Below, piece by piece: positions 9,635-17,037 of a stretch of 58,538 bases of DNA. Source of the stretch: JBELHR01 sp042091275. Lineage in GTDB: Bacteria > Bacteroidota > Bacteroidia > Flavobacteriales > Flavobacteriaceae. The notes beneath the pieces are model-generated. The model was not told the origin of the DNA and ran no database searches. It worked only from the letters and a program-made list of their open reading frames with translations. Every line of letters starts with the position of its first letter. Position 1 is the stretch's first letter. Position numbers and translations under genes: made by a program. The stretch is taken from the NCBI GenBank assembly GCA_042091275.1, contig JBELHR010000013.1:1-58538 (forward strand), given 5' to 3'.

Positions 9635-10927
9635 TTAAACCTCTGAGTTCGCTAGTAGAAGAGAAAAGGCCTGTTTGATGTCCGCTTTTAAATCGTCGAT
9701 ATGCTCTAGACCTACCGATAGACGAATCAAATCTGGACTCACTCCTGACCTCTTTTGGCTCTCCGCATCGAGTTGTTGATGGGTAGTGCTCGCAGGATGA
9801 ATGACCAAAGATTTGGTATCTCCTATATTGGCTAAAAGAGAGAAAACTCCTAGAGAATCTGTAAATACTTTTGCAGCCTCATAGCCTCCTTTCAGACCTA
9901 TAGACAAAATTCCACTTTGACCATTTGGTAAATATTTAGAAGCCAATTCCTTGTATGGGCTAGACTCGAGACCTGGATAAGAAACCCAAGCGACCTCCTC
10001 TTGCTCTTCTAGCCATTTTGCCAGTTCCAAAGCATTTTCACTGTGTTGTTGGATTCTGAGTTGTAGAGTTTCTAGACCTTGAATAATCTGAAAACTATTG
10101 AAAGGACTCAATGCTCCTCCGAAATCTCTCAGACCCTCTAGTCTCACTTTTGCAATATAAGCAGCCTCCCCTAAAGCCTCGTGATACACCAAGCCGTGAT
10201 AACCCGCTGAAGGTTCTGTAAACTCAGGGAACTTACCGTTATCCCAGTTAAATTTACCCGCATCCACTATAGCTCCTCCTAGGGAATTTCCTTGACCTCC
10301 AATATATTTGGTCAAGCTATATAAAACAATATCAGCGCCGTATTCAATTGGATTGAGCAAAGCAGGAGTAGCTATGGTATTGTCTACCAAAAAAGGAATT
10401 TTGAATTCTTTTGCAATTTGGCTTATAGCCGCTAAATCCAATACATCATTTTTTGGATTTCCGACAGATTCAACAAAAATAGCTCTTGTGTTTTCCTGAA
10501 CAGAATCGCGTATTTCAGCTATATTATCCGCATCGACAAAAGTAGTTTCTATACCGAAACGCCTCAAAGTAACCGCGAGTAGATTATAAGTTCCTCCATA
10601 GAGGCTATTGGAAGCTACGACGTGATCTCCAGATCGAAGCAAAGTCAATAATGCCGTCGATATAGCGGCTGTTCCAGAAGCAAAGACTGCTGCCCCTATT
10701 GCTCCGTGCAAGGTCGCTAGCCTTTTCTCGAGAATATCATTCGTCGGATTGTTTAATCTGGTGTAAATAAAACCTGGCTCCTCCAAACTAAAGAGTTTGG
10801 CTGCGTGATCCGAGTCGCGAAAAACATATGAAGAGGTTTGGAAAATAGGAACCGCACGAGAACCATTTGTAGTTTCTAAATCGTGTCCGGCATGTAAAAT
10901 ATTAGTTTGAAAATTTAAAGTACTCAT
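9635..10927 (-). CDS. metY: O-acetylhomoserine sulfhydrylase (MetY)
   Basis: The 430-residue PLP enzyme has the length and sequence of the MetY/Met17 branch. Substrate-loop tyrosine is in IYTRLNNPTND (about residues 54-64), and the Schiff-base lysine is K207 in LYSLTKYIGGQG. It makes homocysteine from O-acetylhomoserine and sulfide. It is the first gene of the methionine operon. Its ATG sits only 19 nt after the U-tract of an intrinsic terminator and 91 nt after the stop of a Met-rich leader peptide, so its expression is predicted to depend on read-through of that attenuator. Confidence 0.93.
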   Translation of the reverse strand: MSTLNFQTNILHAGHDLETTNGSRAVPIFQTSSYVFRDSDHAAKLFSLEEPGFIYTRLNNPTNDILEKRLATLHGAIGAAVFASGTAAISTALLTLLRSGDHVVASNSLYGGTYNLLAVTLRRFGIETTFVDADNIAEIRDSVQENTRAIFVESVGNPKNDVLDLAAISQIAKEFKIPFLVDNTIATPALLNPIEYGADIVLYSLTKYIGGQGNSLGGAIVDAGKFNWDNGKFPEFTEPSAGYHGLVYHEALGEAAYIAKVRLEGLRDFGGALSPFNSFQIIQGLETLQLRIQQHSENALELAKWLEEQEEVAWVSYPGLESSPYKELASKYLPNGQSGILSIGLKGGYEAAKVFTDSLGVFSLLANIGDTKSLVIHPASTTHQQLDAESQKRSGVSPDLIRLSVGLEHIDDLKADIKQAFSLLLANSEV

Positions 10928-10946
10928 AATTGTATTTGTTAGAATT

Positions 10947-10986
10947 AAAAAAAACGTCCCTCTGATTTCACATTACCAGAGGGACG
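10947..10986 (-). terminator. Leader terminator (attenuator) immediately upstream of metY
   Basis: On the minus strand a perfect 10-bp stem, CGTCCCTCTG pairing with CAGAGGGACG (10977-10986 with 10955-10964), encloses a 12-nt loop and runs straight into eight T residues (10947-10954). It is a textbook intrinsic terminator placed in the 5' leader of metY, not after a gene. Its 5' arm tip and loop (10970-10978) can instead pair with 11011-11019, so it looks conditional. Direction is fixed by the T-tract, which lies on the metY side. Confidence 0.9.
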
Positions 10987-11019
10987 AATATTCTATATCA
11001 AATACGTTTTTGGCAATGT
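10970..11019 (-). promoter_or_regulatory. Predicted antiterminator helix of the metY leader
   Basis: Minus-strand ACATTGCCA (11019-11011) is complementary over nine positions, one a G-U wobble, to TGGTAATGT (10978-10970). The second element comprises the last two bases of the terminator 5' arm plus its loop. A further ACG/CGT pairing (11007-11005 with 10986-10984) closes the base of the same alternative fold and takes the rest of the terminator 5' arm. The helix is incompatible with the terminator. The upstream arm begins at the last base of the leader-peptide stop codon, so a ribosome reaching the stop would cover it. Confidence 0.7.
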
Positions 11020-11063
11020 CATGGCATGGTAGGCATGTTAAACATGCTAACCATCATTGACAT
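11016..11063 (-). repeat. Long imperfect inverted repeat inside the leader ORF (1:2 hairpin)
   Basis: About 20 base pairs can form in four blocks: 11016-11021 with 11058-11063, a 2-bp block, 11026-11030 with 11050-11054, and 11033-11039 with 11041-11047. The innermost block is a near-perfect palindrome around position 11040. The hairpin includes most of the leader's Met codons and overlaps the antiterminator arm at 11016-11019. It would therefore protect the terminator when the leader is not being translated. Much of its symmetry comes from CATG tetranucleotides, which are palindromic and also contain Met codons. Confidence 0.75.
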
Positions 11064-11093
11064 CATCATTGTATTTTTAATTGTACTTTTCAT
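11019..11093 (-). CDS. Methionine-rich leader peptide of the metY operon
   Basis: A 24-codon minus-strand ORF runs from ATG 11093 to TGA 11021-11019. It begins MKSTIKNT, then has Met codons at positions 9-11, 13-14, 17, 20 and 23, giving nine Met in 24 including the start. Runs MMM and MM and the C-terminal MPTMP are far above the usual 2-3% Met content. It is too short to be found by standard ORF calling. It sits between a consensus promoter and a conditional terminator ahead of a methionine-biosynthesis operon, exactly where an attenuation leader peptide belongs. No strong Shine-Dalgarno is visible, as is usual in this phylum. Confidence 0.85.
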   Translation of the reverse strand: MKSTIKNTMMMSMMVSMFNMPTMP

Positions 11094-11146
11094 CTTTGTT
11101 TGCAGACTCTTTAAGAGAATGCGGAATTCATTGTTGTATTCGTGTA

Positions 11147-11178
11147 CAAAGATATATTTAAAATAATTACACTTGCAA
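11147..11178 (-). promoter_or_regulatory. Promoter of the metY operon (Bacteroidota type)
   Basis: On the minus strand a -33 TTG (11178-11176) is followed by 21 nt and then TATCTTTG (11154-11147), an exact match to the -7 consensus TAnnTTTG. Transcription would start near 11140, giving a leader of roughly 210 nt that contains the Met-rich ORF, the inverted repeat and the terminator. Confidence 0.7.
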
Positions 11179-11239
11179 GAAATTTTTGAAAAAAAATATT
11201 TTTTTTTAGTTCGAAGGTGATTTAAAGAACAAAAAGTAT

Positions 11240-11247
11240 TAGTTTTG
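11240..11247 (+). promoter_or_regulatory. Probable -7 promoter element of metK
   Basis: TAGTTTTG matches the Bacteroidota -7 consensus TAnnTTTG. The implied start near 11254 would place the first base of the riboswitch-like RNA almost at the 5' end of the transcript, which supports both calls. A clear -33 TTG is not visible at the right distance. The 30-bp A/T run at 11181-11210 lies between this and the divergent metY promoter. Confidence 0.5.
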
Positions 11248-11256
11248 TTCCCTCAT

Positions 11257-11307
11257 AGAGGAAAGATTTGACTGATTGCCACCTCTCTAAAAAAGTGCTA
11301 AAGCAGT
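11257..11307 (+). ncRNA. SAM-II-like riboswitch in the metK leader
   Basis: The stretch aligns with the SAM-II pattern. A P1 stem pairs AGAGG (11257-11261) with CCTCT (11282-11286). The P1 loop contains the conserved GATTT...ATTGC, and it is followed by the conserved TAAA...GCTAAA segment. A pseudoknot is available between loop ACTG (11271-11274) and CAGT (11304-11307), in the place where SAM-II forms P2. SAM-II is a known SAM sensor reported from proteobacteria and Bacteroidota. The position ahead of SAM synthetase fits feedback by SAM. The expression platform is unclear: CTAAAG/CTTTAG pairing further 3' could be an alternative fold. An Rfam RF00521 covariance search would decide. Confidence 0.7.
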
Positions 11308-11389
11308 ACTCCACTACTTTAGTACCCTTATTTTTAGAACGGCAATTTTCAATCTTTAGTATTAACATTATTACTAATTATAGAATATT

Positions 11390-12646
11390 ATGTCCTATTT
11401 TTTTACTTCAGAATCCGTTTCTGAGGGACACCCAGATAAGATAGCAGATCAAATATCCGACGCGATAATTGATAATTTTATGGCTTTTGACCCAAACTCA
11501 AAGGTAGCTTGTGAAACTTTAGTAACAACAGGTCAGGTAGTTTTGGCCGGAGAGGTTAGGTCTAAAACCTACTTAGACGTACAAAAAATAGCCCGCGACA
11601 CCATCAATAAAATCGGTTATACAAAAGGCTCTTACCAATTCGACGGAAATTCTTGTGGAGTTTTAAGTGCCATTCACGAACAATCCGAGGATATCAACCG
11701 AGGAGTTGACAAAGGAGATGAAGAACAAGGTGCCGGTGACCAAGGAATGATGTTTGGTTACGCTACAAATGAGACGGAAAACTACATGCCTTTGGCTCTG
11801 GATTTATCTCATCTCATTCTCAAAGAATTAGCAGCACTGAGAAGAGAAAACAAGGAGATAACCTACCTCCGTCCAGACTCCAAAAGTCAAGTTACTTTGG
11901 AATATAGCGACAAAAATAAACCGCTTAGAATTCAAGCTATTGTAATCTCCACCCAGCACGACGATTTTGATGAGGACGAGGTCAAAATGCTTGCTAAAAT
12001 AAAATCGGATCTACTCGATATTCTGATTCCGAGAGTAAAGGCAAAATTAAAACCTGAAATCCAAGCCTTGTTTCAAGGGGATATAGAATATCATATCAAC
12101 CCAACTGGTAAATTTGTTATCGGTGGACCACATGGAGATTCTGGTCTTACCGGACGAAAAATCATTGTGGATACCTACGGTGGTAAAGGAGCTCACGGAG
12201 GTGGTGCTTTTTCTGGTAAAGACCCTTCTAAAGTAGACCGATCCGCAGCATATGCTACTCGTCATATAGCTAAAAATTTAGTTGCAGCAGGTTTGGCAGA
12301 TGAGATTCTAATTCAAGTATCCTATGCCATTGGGGTGGCAAAACCAATGGGTGTTTTTGTAAATACTTATGGTACTAAAAAAATCGACAGTAGCGATGGA
12401 GAAATTGCTCGTAAAGTTTCCGAACTATTCGACTTGAGACCAGCGGCAATTGAGGAGAGACTAAAGCTCCGCAATCCTATCTATAGTGAGACAGCAGCCT
12501 ACGGTCACATGGGAAGAACCCCAGAGGTCAAAACCGTGAGATTTGAATCTCCAAACGGCGATGTTGTCGAAAAGGAGGTAGAGACCTTTACTTGGGAGAA
12601 GCTAGATTATGTGGATAAAATAAAAGAGACTTTTGGAATACAATAA
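11390..12646 (+). CDS. metK: S-adenosylmethionine synthetase
   Basis: The 418-residue protein has the MetK start FTSESVSEGHPDKIADQISD, with the ATP-site His in GHPDK. It also has GAGDQGMMFGYA near residue 117 and the glycine-rich P-loop-like GGKGAHGGGAFSGKDPSKVDRS near residues 263-284. It forms SAM from ATP and methionine. It is divergent from the methionine operon and shares its control region. It is followed by a bidirectional terminator, so it is probably monocistronic. Confidence 0.97.
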   Translation: MSYFFTSESVSEGHPDKIADQISDAIIDNFMAFDPNSKVACETLVTTGQVVLAGEVRSKTYLDVQKIARDTINKIGYTKGSYQFDGNSCGVLSAIHEQSEDINRGVDKGDEEQGAGDQGMMFGYATNETENYMPLALDLSHLILKELAALRRENKEITYLRPDSKSQVTLEYSDKNKPLRIQAIVISTQHDDFDEDEVKMLAKIKSDLLDILIPRVKAKLKPEIQALFQGDIEYHINPTGKFVIGGPHGDSGLTGRKIIVDTYGGKGAHGGGAFSGKDPSKVDRSAAYATRHIAKNLVAAGLADEILIQVSYAIGVAKPMGVFVNTYGTKKIDSSDGEIARKVSELFDLRPAAIEERLKLRNPIYSETAAYGHMGRTPEVKTVRFESPNGDVVEKEVETFTWEKLDYVDKIKETFGIQ

Positions 12647-12677
12647 AAAAAAGCTGCCCGTTTGGGCAGCTTTTTTT
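12647..12677. terminator. Bidirectional terminator between metK and the TonB-receptor gene
   Basis: GCTGCCC (12653-12659) and GGGCAGC (12664-12670) form a 7-bp stem with a 4-nt loop, flanked by A8 on the left and T7 on the right. It can terminate metK from the left and the convergent receptor gene from the right. Confidence 0.9.
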
Positions 12678-12678
12678 C

Positions 12679-15372
12679 TTATAAGTTATACTTGACGGTC
12701 AGCAACCACAAACGCGGTTGTACAAAGTAAAGTGTAGTCTGAGTAGCATCACTAATTTGATTAAAACTATCGGTTACCAAAGTTTCATTATTGGTAATAT
12801 TGTTAGCTGTTAAAACAAATTCCCAAGGGCTATCGCCTTTCTGGTAAAAGAGCTCTGCATTTAAGAAACCATAGGTGTTCTCTAGTCCTTGCCCTTTGTT
12901 CACAAAAGAGTAGTAGTCATAATCCGCATTTAAGATAAAGTTCTTTAAGAACACCATATCCAAGCGTGCGAACGGTCGATCCGTTGTAGATTTTTGACTT
13001 GTAAATTTGTTAAAACTCTTTTGATAACCCAATTCTAGGTTTGGAGCAGACTTAAAATTAGAAGCGAAACTCACTCGGTAATTTTGACTTAAATTCTCTG
13101 CAGTATTTGGCCTCCCATTTACCAAGTTGGTATACATGGATTGGTTGATGTTGACACTAGCGTTAAATTTGAGCTTTTTAAAGGTCCTACCATATCTGAA
13201 AAATCCAGTAAAAGATTCATCTACAAATTCGGAATTGATCGGAGAACTAACTTGATCCACACCATTGTTTAGCAGACTTACTTGATTTTTAATAGCATCT
13301 GACTTTTTATCATAACTCAATCGAGCGATAATATTCGTGAAAGAGAACATGCTAAATTTAAAATAAGTCAAACTGAATCTATTGTAAGTGGCATAATCCA
13401 AATCTCTATTCCCCCCAAATAATCGGTTGTAATCCTGAAGTATAAAACCTAAAGATCGGGATCCTATATCTACAAATTCCGTCGACATATTGTAATTAAA
13501 CCTCAAACTCTCTGATGATTTGAATTGCAGACGCGCATATACTGAAGGTAAAACAACAGTCTGCTTCACTTCGTTTGTCGTTCCAATTTGACGATCTTTT
13601 GCAATATAACGATGGGCCGTAAAACCGGGTCTTATCGTAACGATTCCTTTTACCATATTGTAATAGGCACCGACAAAGACATCTTTAAAGGTATAGTCCA
13701 CTGTATTTTGCAAGTCCGTTTGATCAAAACTCAACCTATCTCCTGAGTCTAATTCTTGCTCGATAAAACTTCTGTAATATTGATCCAAATAAGTGGTTCC
13801 AAATGCCAGATTTAAATTAGAGCGATTATTAATCACATAATAGTAATCCAGTTTAAAATCGAACTTCTTGGTATTGTTATTCTTAAACTGAAAGATATTA
13901 AACAAGTCTTGAGTAGGATCTGTAGGCAAAACCGCAAAAGGTTGATCTTCGGATTCTGAGTTAAATAAAGGATCATTTTCTTGATATAAAAACTGAGATT
14001 CCACAGCGAAAATATTTCGATCATTCAAGGTGTAATATGCATTTACGTTTTGATTGATGGAAACAGGAGTTTGACTCAACTCTGTATCTGCCGAGGCTCT
14101 TGCAGTTGAATTTACATCGGTCGATTCCGCTATATTATTTCTTTTGGCTATCACATCGTAATCCAATTGAAGCCTAGGACTAGGGATATAACTCATATTC
14201 AATTTTACAATACCTTGGGTACTTTCTTGAACCGTATTTATATCTCTATCTTCCGTTATACCTGACAAATTGTATAGAGTTCTACTCTCGGTACGAATAA
14301 TAGTTTCCGAATTATTTACAATCCCAAAACCACCAAAACTAAATTTCTCATTTGGAGAGTGACTAAAGTTTAGGGCACCAAAGTTGGAGTTAATCTGAAG
14401 CGCTCTGTTATTTTGAGTGGTAGTAAAGCTGAGTCCTCCATCGGAGACATTTACATTTGTTCCACTTTCTCTAGGGCCAGATCTCAGACCCCCGGTAAAA
14501 CGGCTAAAGTCTTGACGTGTAAACGGTGGTTCTCCTGTATTGTTGAAATCTGTCAGAACATTGATACTAGTATTTGGACTGTAGTAGAAGAGCTTTGGCT
14601 TGACCGCATAGCGCACTTCAGAATCCGGATTCATTTCAGAGACTCCTGCTCCTGCCGAAACATCTCCAAACCAAAATCTATCTTTACCAGTCTTTAACTT
14701 AATATTTATGGCAATACTATCCTCGTTGTTTCGAACAGCTCCCAATTGAGAGACTTCCGAATAGTTTTTTAGAACTTGAATCTTATCGATTGCACTTGCC
14801 GGGATGTTTTTGGTAGCGACTTTGGTATCTCCATCAAAAAATTCCTTTCCATTTACAAGAACCTTTCCTACCGTTTTTCCCTCCACTTCGATTTCTCCAT
14901 TTTCCGTAATTTCCATTCCGGGTAAATTCTCCAAAACATCACCGAGTTTTTTCTCTGTTCCATCCGAAAAAGAGTCTGCATCGTAGACAATGGTATCTCC
15001 TTTGATGGTAACTGGCATTTCATAACTCAATTCTACAGCATCTAAAGAATTCTCCTCTAAAGAGAGAATCAAATCTTTGACAACGTCTTTATCGGCGACC
15101 GTTAATTCTTCCACTAAGGTTTCGTAACCGATATAGGAAACGCGAAATACATATGTTTTACCGCTTGGAACAGACAACTTGTAATTACCCTTTGCATCGG
15201 TTATAGAATAGCCCTGCATGGAGTTGGTTTCCTTTTCAAAAGCAATGACATTAGCCATTTCCATAGGAACTCCGATACTATCGGTTACCTGCCCGGATAA
15301 TTTAATATTCTGAGCTTGAGACTGGTTTATACCTAGAAAAACCAGTGCTAAAAGAAATAAAATGTTCTTCAT
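12679..15372 (-). CDS. TonB-dependent-receptor-like outer-membrane beta-barrel with CarboxypepD_reg domain
   Basis: Starting at ATG 15372 (897 aa) gives a clear signal peptide MKNILFLLALVFLGINQSQA; the nine extra upstream codons would spoil it. A carboxypeptidase-regulatory-like beta-sandwich follows (about residues 24-110). A plug-like segment contains LGDVLENLPGMEI and VGKVLVNGKEFF (about residues 145-190), and the rest is barrel. It resembles the outer-membrane beta-barrel family commonly paired with GLPGLI proteins, and such a gene lies 1 bp upstream. No TonB box is obvious and the ligand is unknown. Confidence 0.85.
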   Translation of the reverse strand: MKNILFLLALVFLGINQSQAQNIKLSGQVTDSIGVPMEMANVIAFEKETNSMQGYSITDAKGNYKLSVPSGKTYVFRVSYIGYETLVEELTVADKDVVKDLILSLEENSLDAVELSYEMPVTIKGDTIVYDADSFSDGTEKKLGDVLENLPGMEITENGEIEVEGKTVGKVLVNGKEFFDGDTKVATKNIPASAIDKIQVLKNYSEVSQLGAVRNNEDSIAINIKLKTGKDRFWFGDVSAGAGVSEMNPDSEVRYAVKPKLFYYSPNTSINVLTDFNNTGEPPFTRQDFSRFTGGLRSGPRESGTNVNVSDGGLSFTTTQNNRALQINSNFGALNFSHSPNEKFSFGGFGIVNNSETIIRTESRTLYNLSGITEDRDINTVQESTQGIVKLNMSYIPSPRLQLDYDVIAKRNNIAESTDVNSTARASADTELSQTPVSINQNVNAYYTLNDRNIFAVESQFLYQENDPLFNSESEDQPFAVLPTDPTQDLFNIFQFKNNNTKKFDFKLDYYYVINNRSNLNLAFGTTYLDQYYRSFIEQELDSGDRLSFDQTDLQNTVDYTFKDVFVGAYYNMVKGIVTIRPGFTAHRYIAKDRQIGTTNEVKQTVVLPSVYARLQFKSSESLRFNYNMSTEFVDIGSRSLGFILQDYNRLFGGNRDLDYATYNRFSLTYFKFSMFSFTNIIARLSYDKKSDAIKNQVSLLNNGVDQVSSPINSEFVDESFTGFFRYGRTFKKLKFNASVNINQSMYTNLVNGRPNTAENLSQNYRVSFASNFKSAPNLELGYQKSFNKFTSQKSTTDRPFARLDMVFLKNFILNADYDYYSFVNKGQGLENTYGFLNAELFYQKGDSPWEFVLTANNITNNETLVTDSFNQISDATQTTLYFVQPRLWLLTVKYNL

Positions 15373-15373
15373 C

Positions 15374-16201
15374 TTAACCTCTTCCTCTATTACCTCCACG
15401 TCCTCTGCTATATCTAGAACGCATTTCAGTCATAGTTGTTTCGAAAAGTTCATCGTACTCCGTTTGAGTTACTTTTTGCCCTTTCTTTGGAGCAACAATT
15501 TTTGCTTTTTCCTTAGGGTTCATAACTACTTTTGTACACAGCATTGTCGTATTTCCCTGGCTAACTTCTAAAATAAGTCCCGGAAGCCCCCAATAATCCG
15601 CAGGCCCATTGGCAACAGGAATATCTGGCGTATACCAAGCTGTGATAAACTCTACTTTTGGAAGATCTTCACTCACCTCAGTAGAATCGTCTTTTTTATC
15701 GTTGTTTCTGGATCTACCCCATCTCGCCCAAGGATTCTCTTTTGCAGTAACTGCAGCGGTGGCCTTGAAGACTAGGTATTTTCCAATCATCTTGGATTCC
15801 GATGTCATCTGCCAGTTATAGGTTTGAAGGGTATCTTGAATCAAAAAGTTTTTACCTACAATCTCGCTTTCCTTGGCAAAAGTCTTGGTAGAAATATCTT
15901 TAAAACTAACTCCTGAAGAGTTTCCCCAGCTTCCGCCTCCACCTGATCCAGGAGCTGCCAATTGTTCTTGAGCCTTAAATGTAGAATGTTGTCTATTGAA
16001 GTTCAATTCATAAACTCTTTCCAGTCTAGATTTCATTCGCGACTTAAATCTTTCAATTTGATCTGGAGTCATTTGCGTGGTTGACATATCAAAATCCAAT
16101 TTAGTTTTGGATTGATAAACCGCTAGGCCTTGAAAGTCTTGGGCCATTAGTCCGAAGGTCATCAAGAGAAGACTCAGGGTTAAGATTTTTCTTAGTTTCA
16201 T
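15374..16201 (-). CDS. GLPGLI family protein
   Basis: The 275-residue exported protein has signal peptide MKLRKILTLSLLLMTFGLMAQ and the family-defining motif GLPGLI at residues 205-210 within YWGLPGLILEVSQGNTT. The C-terminus is Arg/Gly-rich (RYSRGRGGNRGRG). The biochemical role of GLPGLI proteins is not established. The 1-bp spacing to the receptor-like gene shows that they form one transcription unit, probably surface-related. Confidence 0.9.
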   Translation of the reverse strand: MKLRKILTLSLLLMTFGLMAQDFQGLAVYQSKTKLDFDMSTTQMTPDQIERFKSRMKSRLERVYELNFNRQHSTFKAQEQLAAPGSGGGGSWGNSSGVSFKDISTKTFAKESEIVGKNFLIQDTLQTYNWQMTSESKMIGKYLVFKATAAVTAKENPWARWGRSRNNDKKDDSTEVSEDLPKVEFITAWYTPDIPVANGPADYWGLPGLILEVSQGNTTMLCTKVVMNPKEKAKIVAPKKGQKVTQTEYDELFETTMTEMRSRYSRGRGGNRGRG

Positions 16202-16370
16202 TTTAATTTGGTTTGATTAGTTAAGCTTTTGATTCACAAAACCATTGAAGGTTTAATGGGTAGTCAGTCTTTTTATTTGACCGAAATTACCATATAAAAA
16301 GCTAAATTGGTCTTAAAATAAAGCCAAAAAAACCTAAATTAGCCTTACGAACTTTAAAAACGAATCGCCT

Positions 16371-16985
16371 ATGCACGTTGCAGTTGCAGGAAATATCGGA
16401 GCAGGTAAAACCACTCTTACCAAGCTTTTAGCAAAACATTATAATTGGGACGCACACTTCGAAAGTGTGGATGACAATCCTTATTTAGATGATTTTTACG
16501 GAGAAATGGAACGTTGGTCTTTTAACCTTCAAGTCTTTTTTTTAAACAGTAGATTTCGTCAAGTTTTACAATTTCAAGAAAGCGGAAAAAATATAATTCA
16601 AGATAGAACCATATACGAGGATGCTCATATTTTCGCACCAAATCTTCATGCAATGGGGCTTATGACAAACCGAGATTTCTCCAATTATGAATCTCTTTTT
16701 GAACTTATGGAGCGATTGGTAACCCCTCCAAAATTACTGATCTATTTAAGAGCAGATATACAAACTCTTGTCGGTCAGATTCACAAACGCGGTAGAGAAT
16801 ACGAAAGCAGTATTAGTATTGAATACCTCAGTCGTCTAAACGAGCGTTACGAGGCTTGGATAAGTACTTATACCAAAGGAAAGCTCCTTATTATAGATGT
16901 AAACGATCTAGATTTTGTAAGCAAGCCCGAAGACTTGGGTGTCATAATCGACAAAATTGATGCCGAGATAAACGGATTATTCTAA
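16371..16985 (+). CDS. Deoxynucleoside kinase (deoxyadenosine-kinase-like)
   Basis: The 204-residue P-loop kinase has GNIGAGKTT at residues 7-15, the acidic ESVDDNPYLDDFY substrate segment, the IQDRTIYEDAHIF motif (DRS/ERS type, about residues 81-93), and the LID motif RGREYE near residue 138. It phosphorylates a deoxynucleoside for dNTP salvage. The QDRT version resembles Mycoplasma-type deoxyadenosine kinases. A second kinase domain, of the SDY type seen in Bacillus dGK, is fused to FolK at 28898-30189. The gene is bounded by its own terminator. Confidence 0.9.
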   Translation: MHVAVAGNIGAGKTTLTKLLAKHYNWDAHFESVDDNPYLDDFYGEMERWSFNLQVFFLNSRFRQVLQFQESGKNIIQDRTIYEDAHIFAPNLHAMGLMTNRDFSNYESLFELMERLVTPPKLLIYLRADIQTLVGQIHKRGREYESSISIEYLSRLNERYEAWISTYTKGKLLIIDVNDLDFVSKPEDLGVIIDKIDAEINGLF

Positions 16986-16987
16986 TA

Positions 16988-17021
16988 AAAAAAACCGGTT
17001 CGCAAACGAACCGGTTTTTTT
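16988..17021. terminator. Bidirectional terminator between the dNK and hppA genes
   Basis: An 8-bp GC-rich stem, CCGGTTCG with CGAACCGG and a CAAA loop, is preceded by A7 and followed by T7. It lies just after the kinase stop codon and before the end of the convergent pyrophosphatase gene, and would serve both. Confidence 0.9.
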
Positions 17022-17037
17022 ATATCTCAAAATATAC

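Noticed and set aside
11290..11336. Intrinsic terminator in the metK leader after the riboswitch
   Set aside because: The only stem available (GTACT/AGTAC) is 5 bp, AT-rich and followed by an interrupted T-run. It is too weak to call, so the expression platform is left open.
10928..11389. T-box or SAM-I (S-box) riboswitch in the metY leader
   Set aside because: There is no T-box UGGNACC motif on the minus-strand leader and no S-box core. The Met-rich ORF with terminator/antiterminator explains the leader better, and the only aptamer-like signal is on the plus strand and fits SAM-II.
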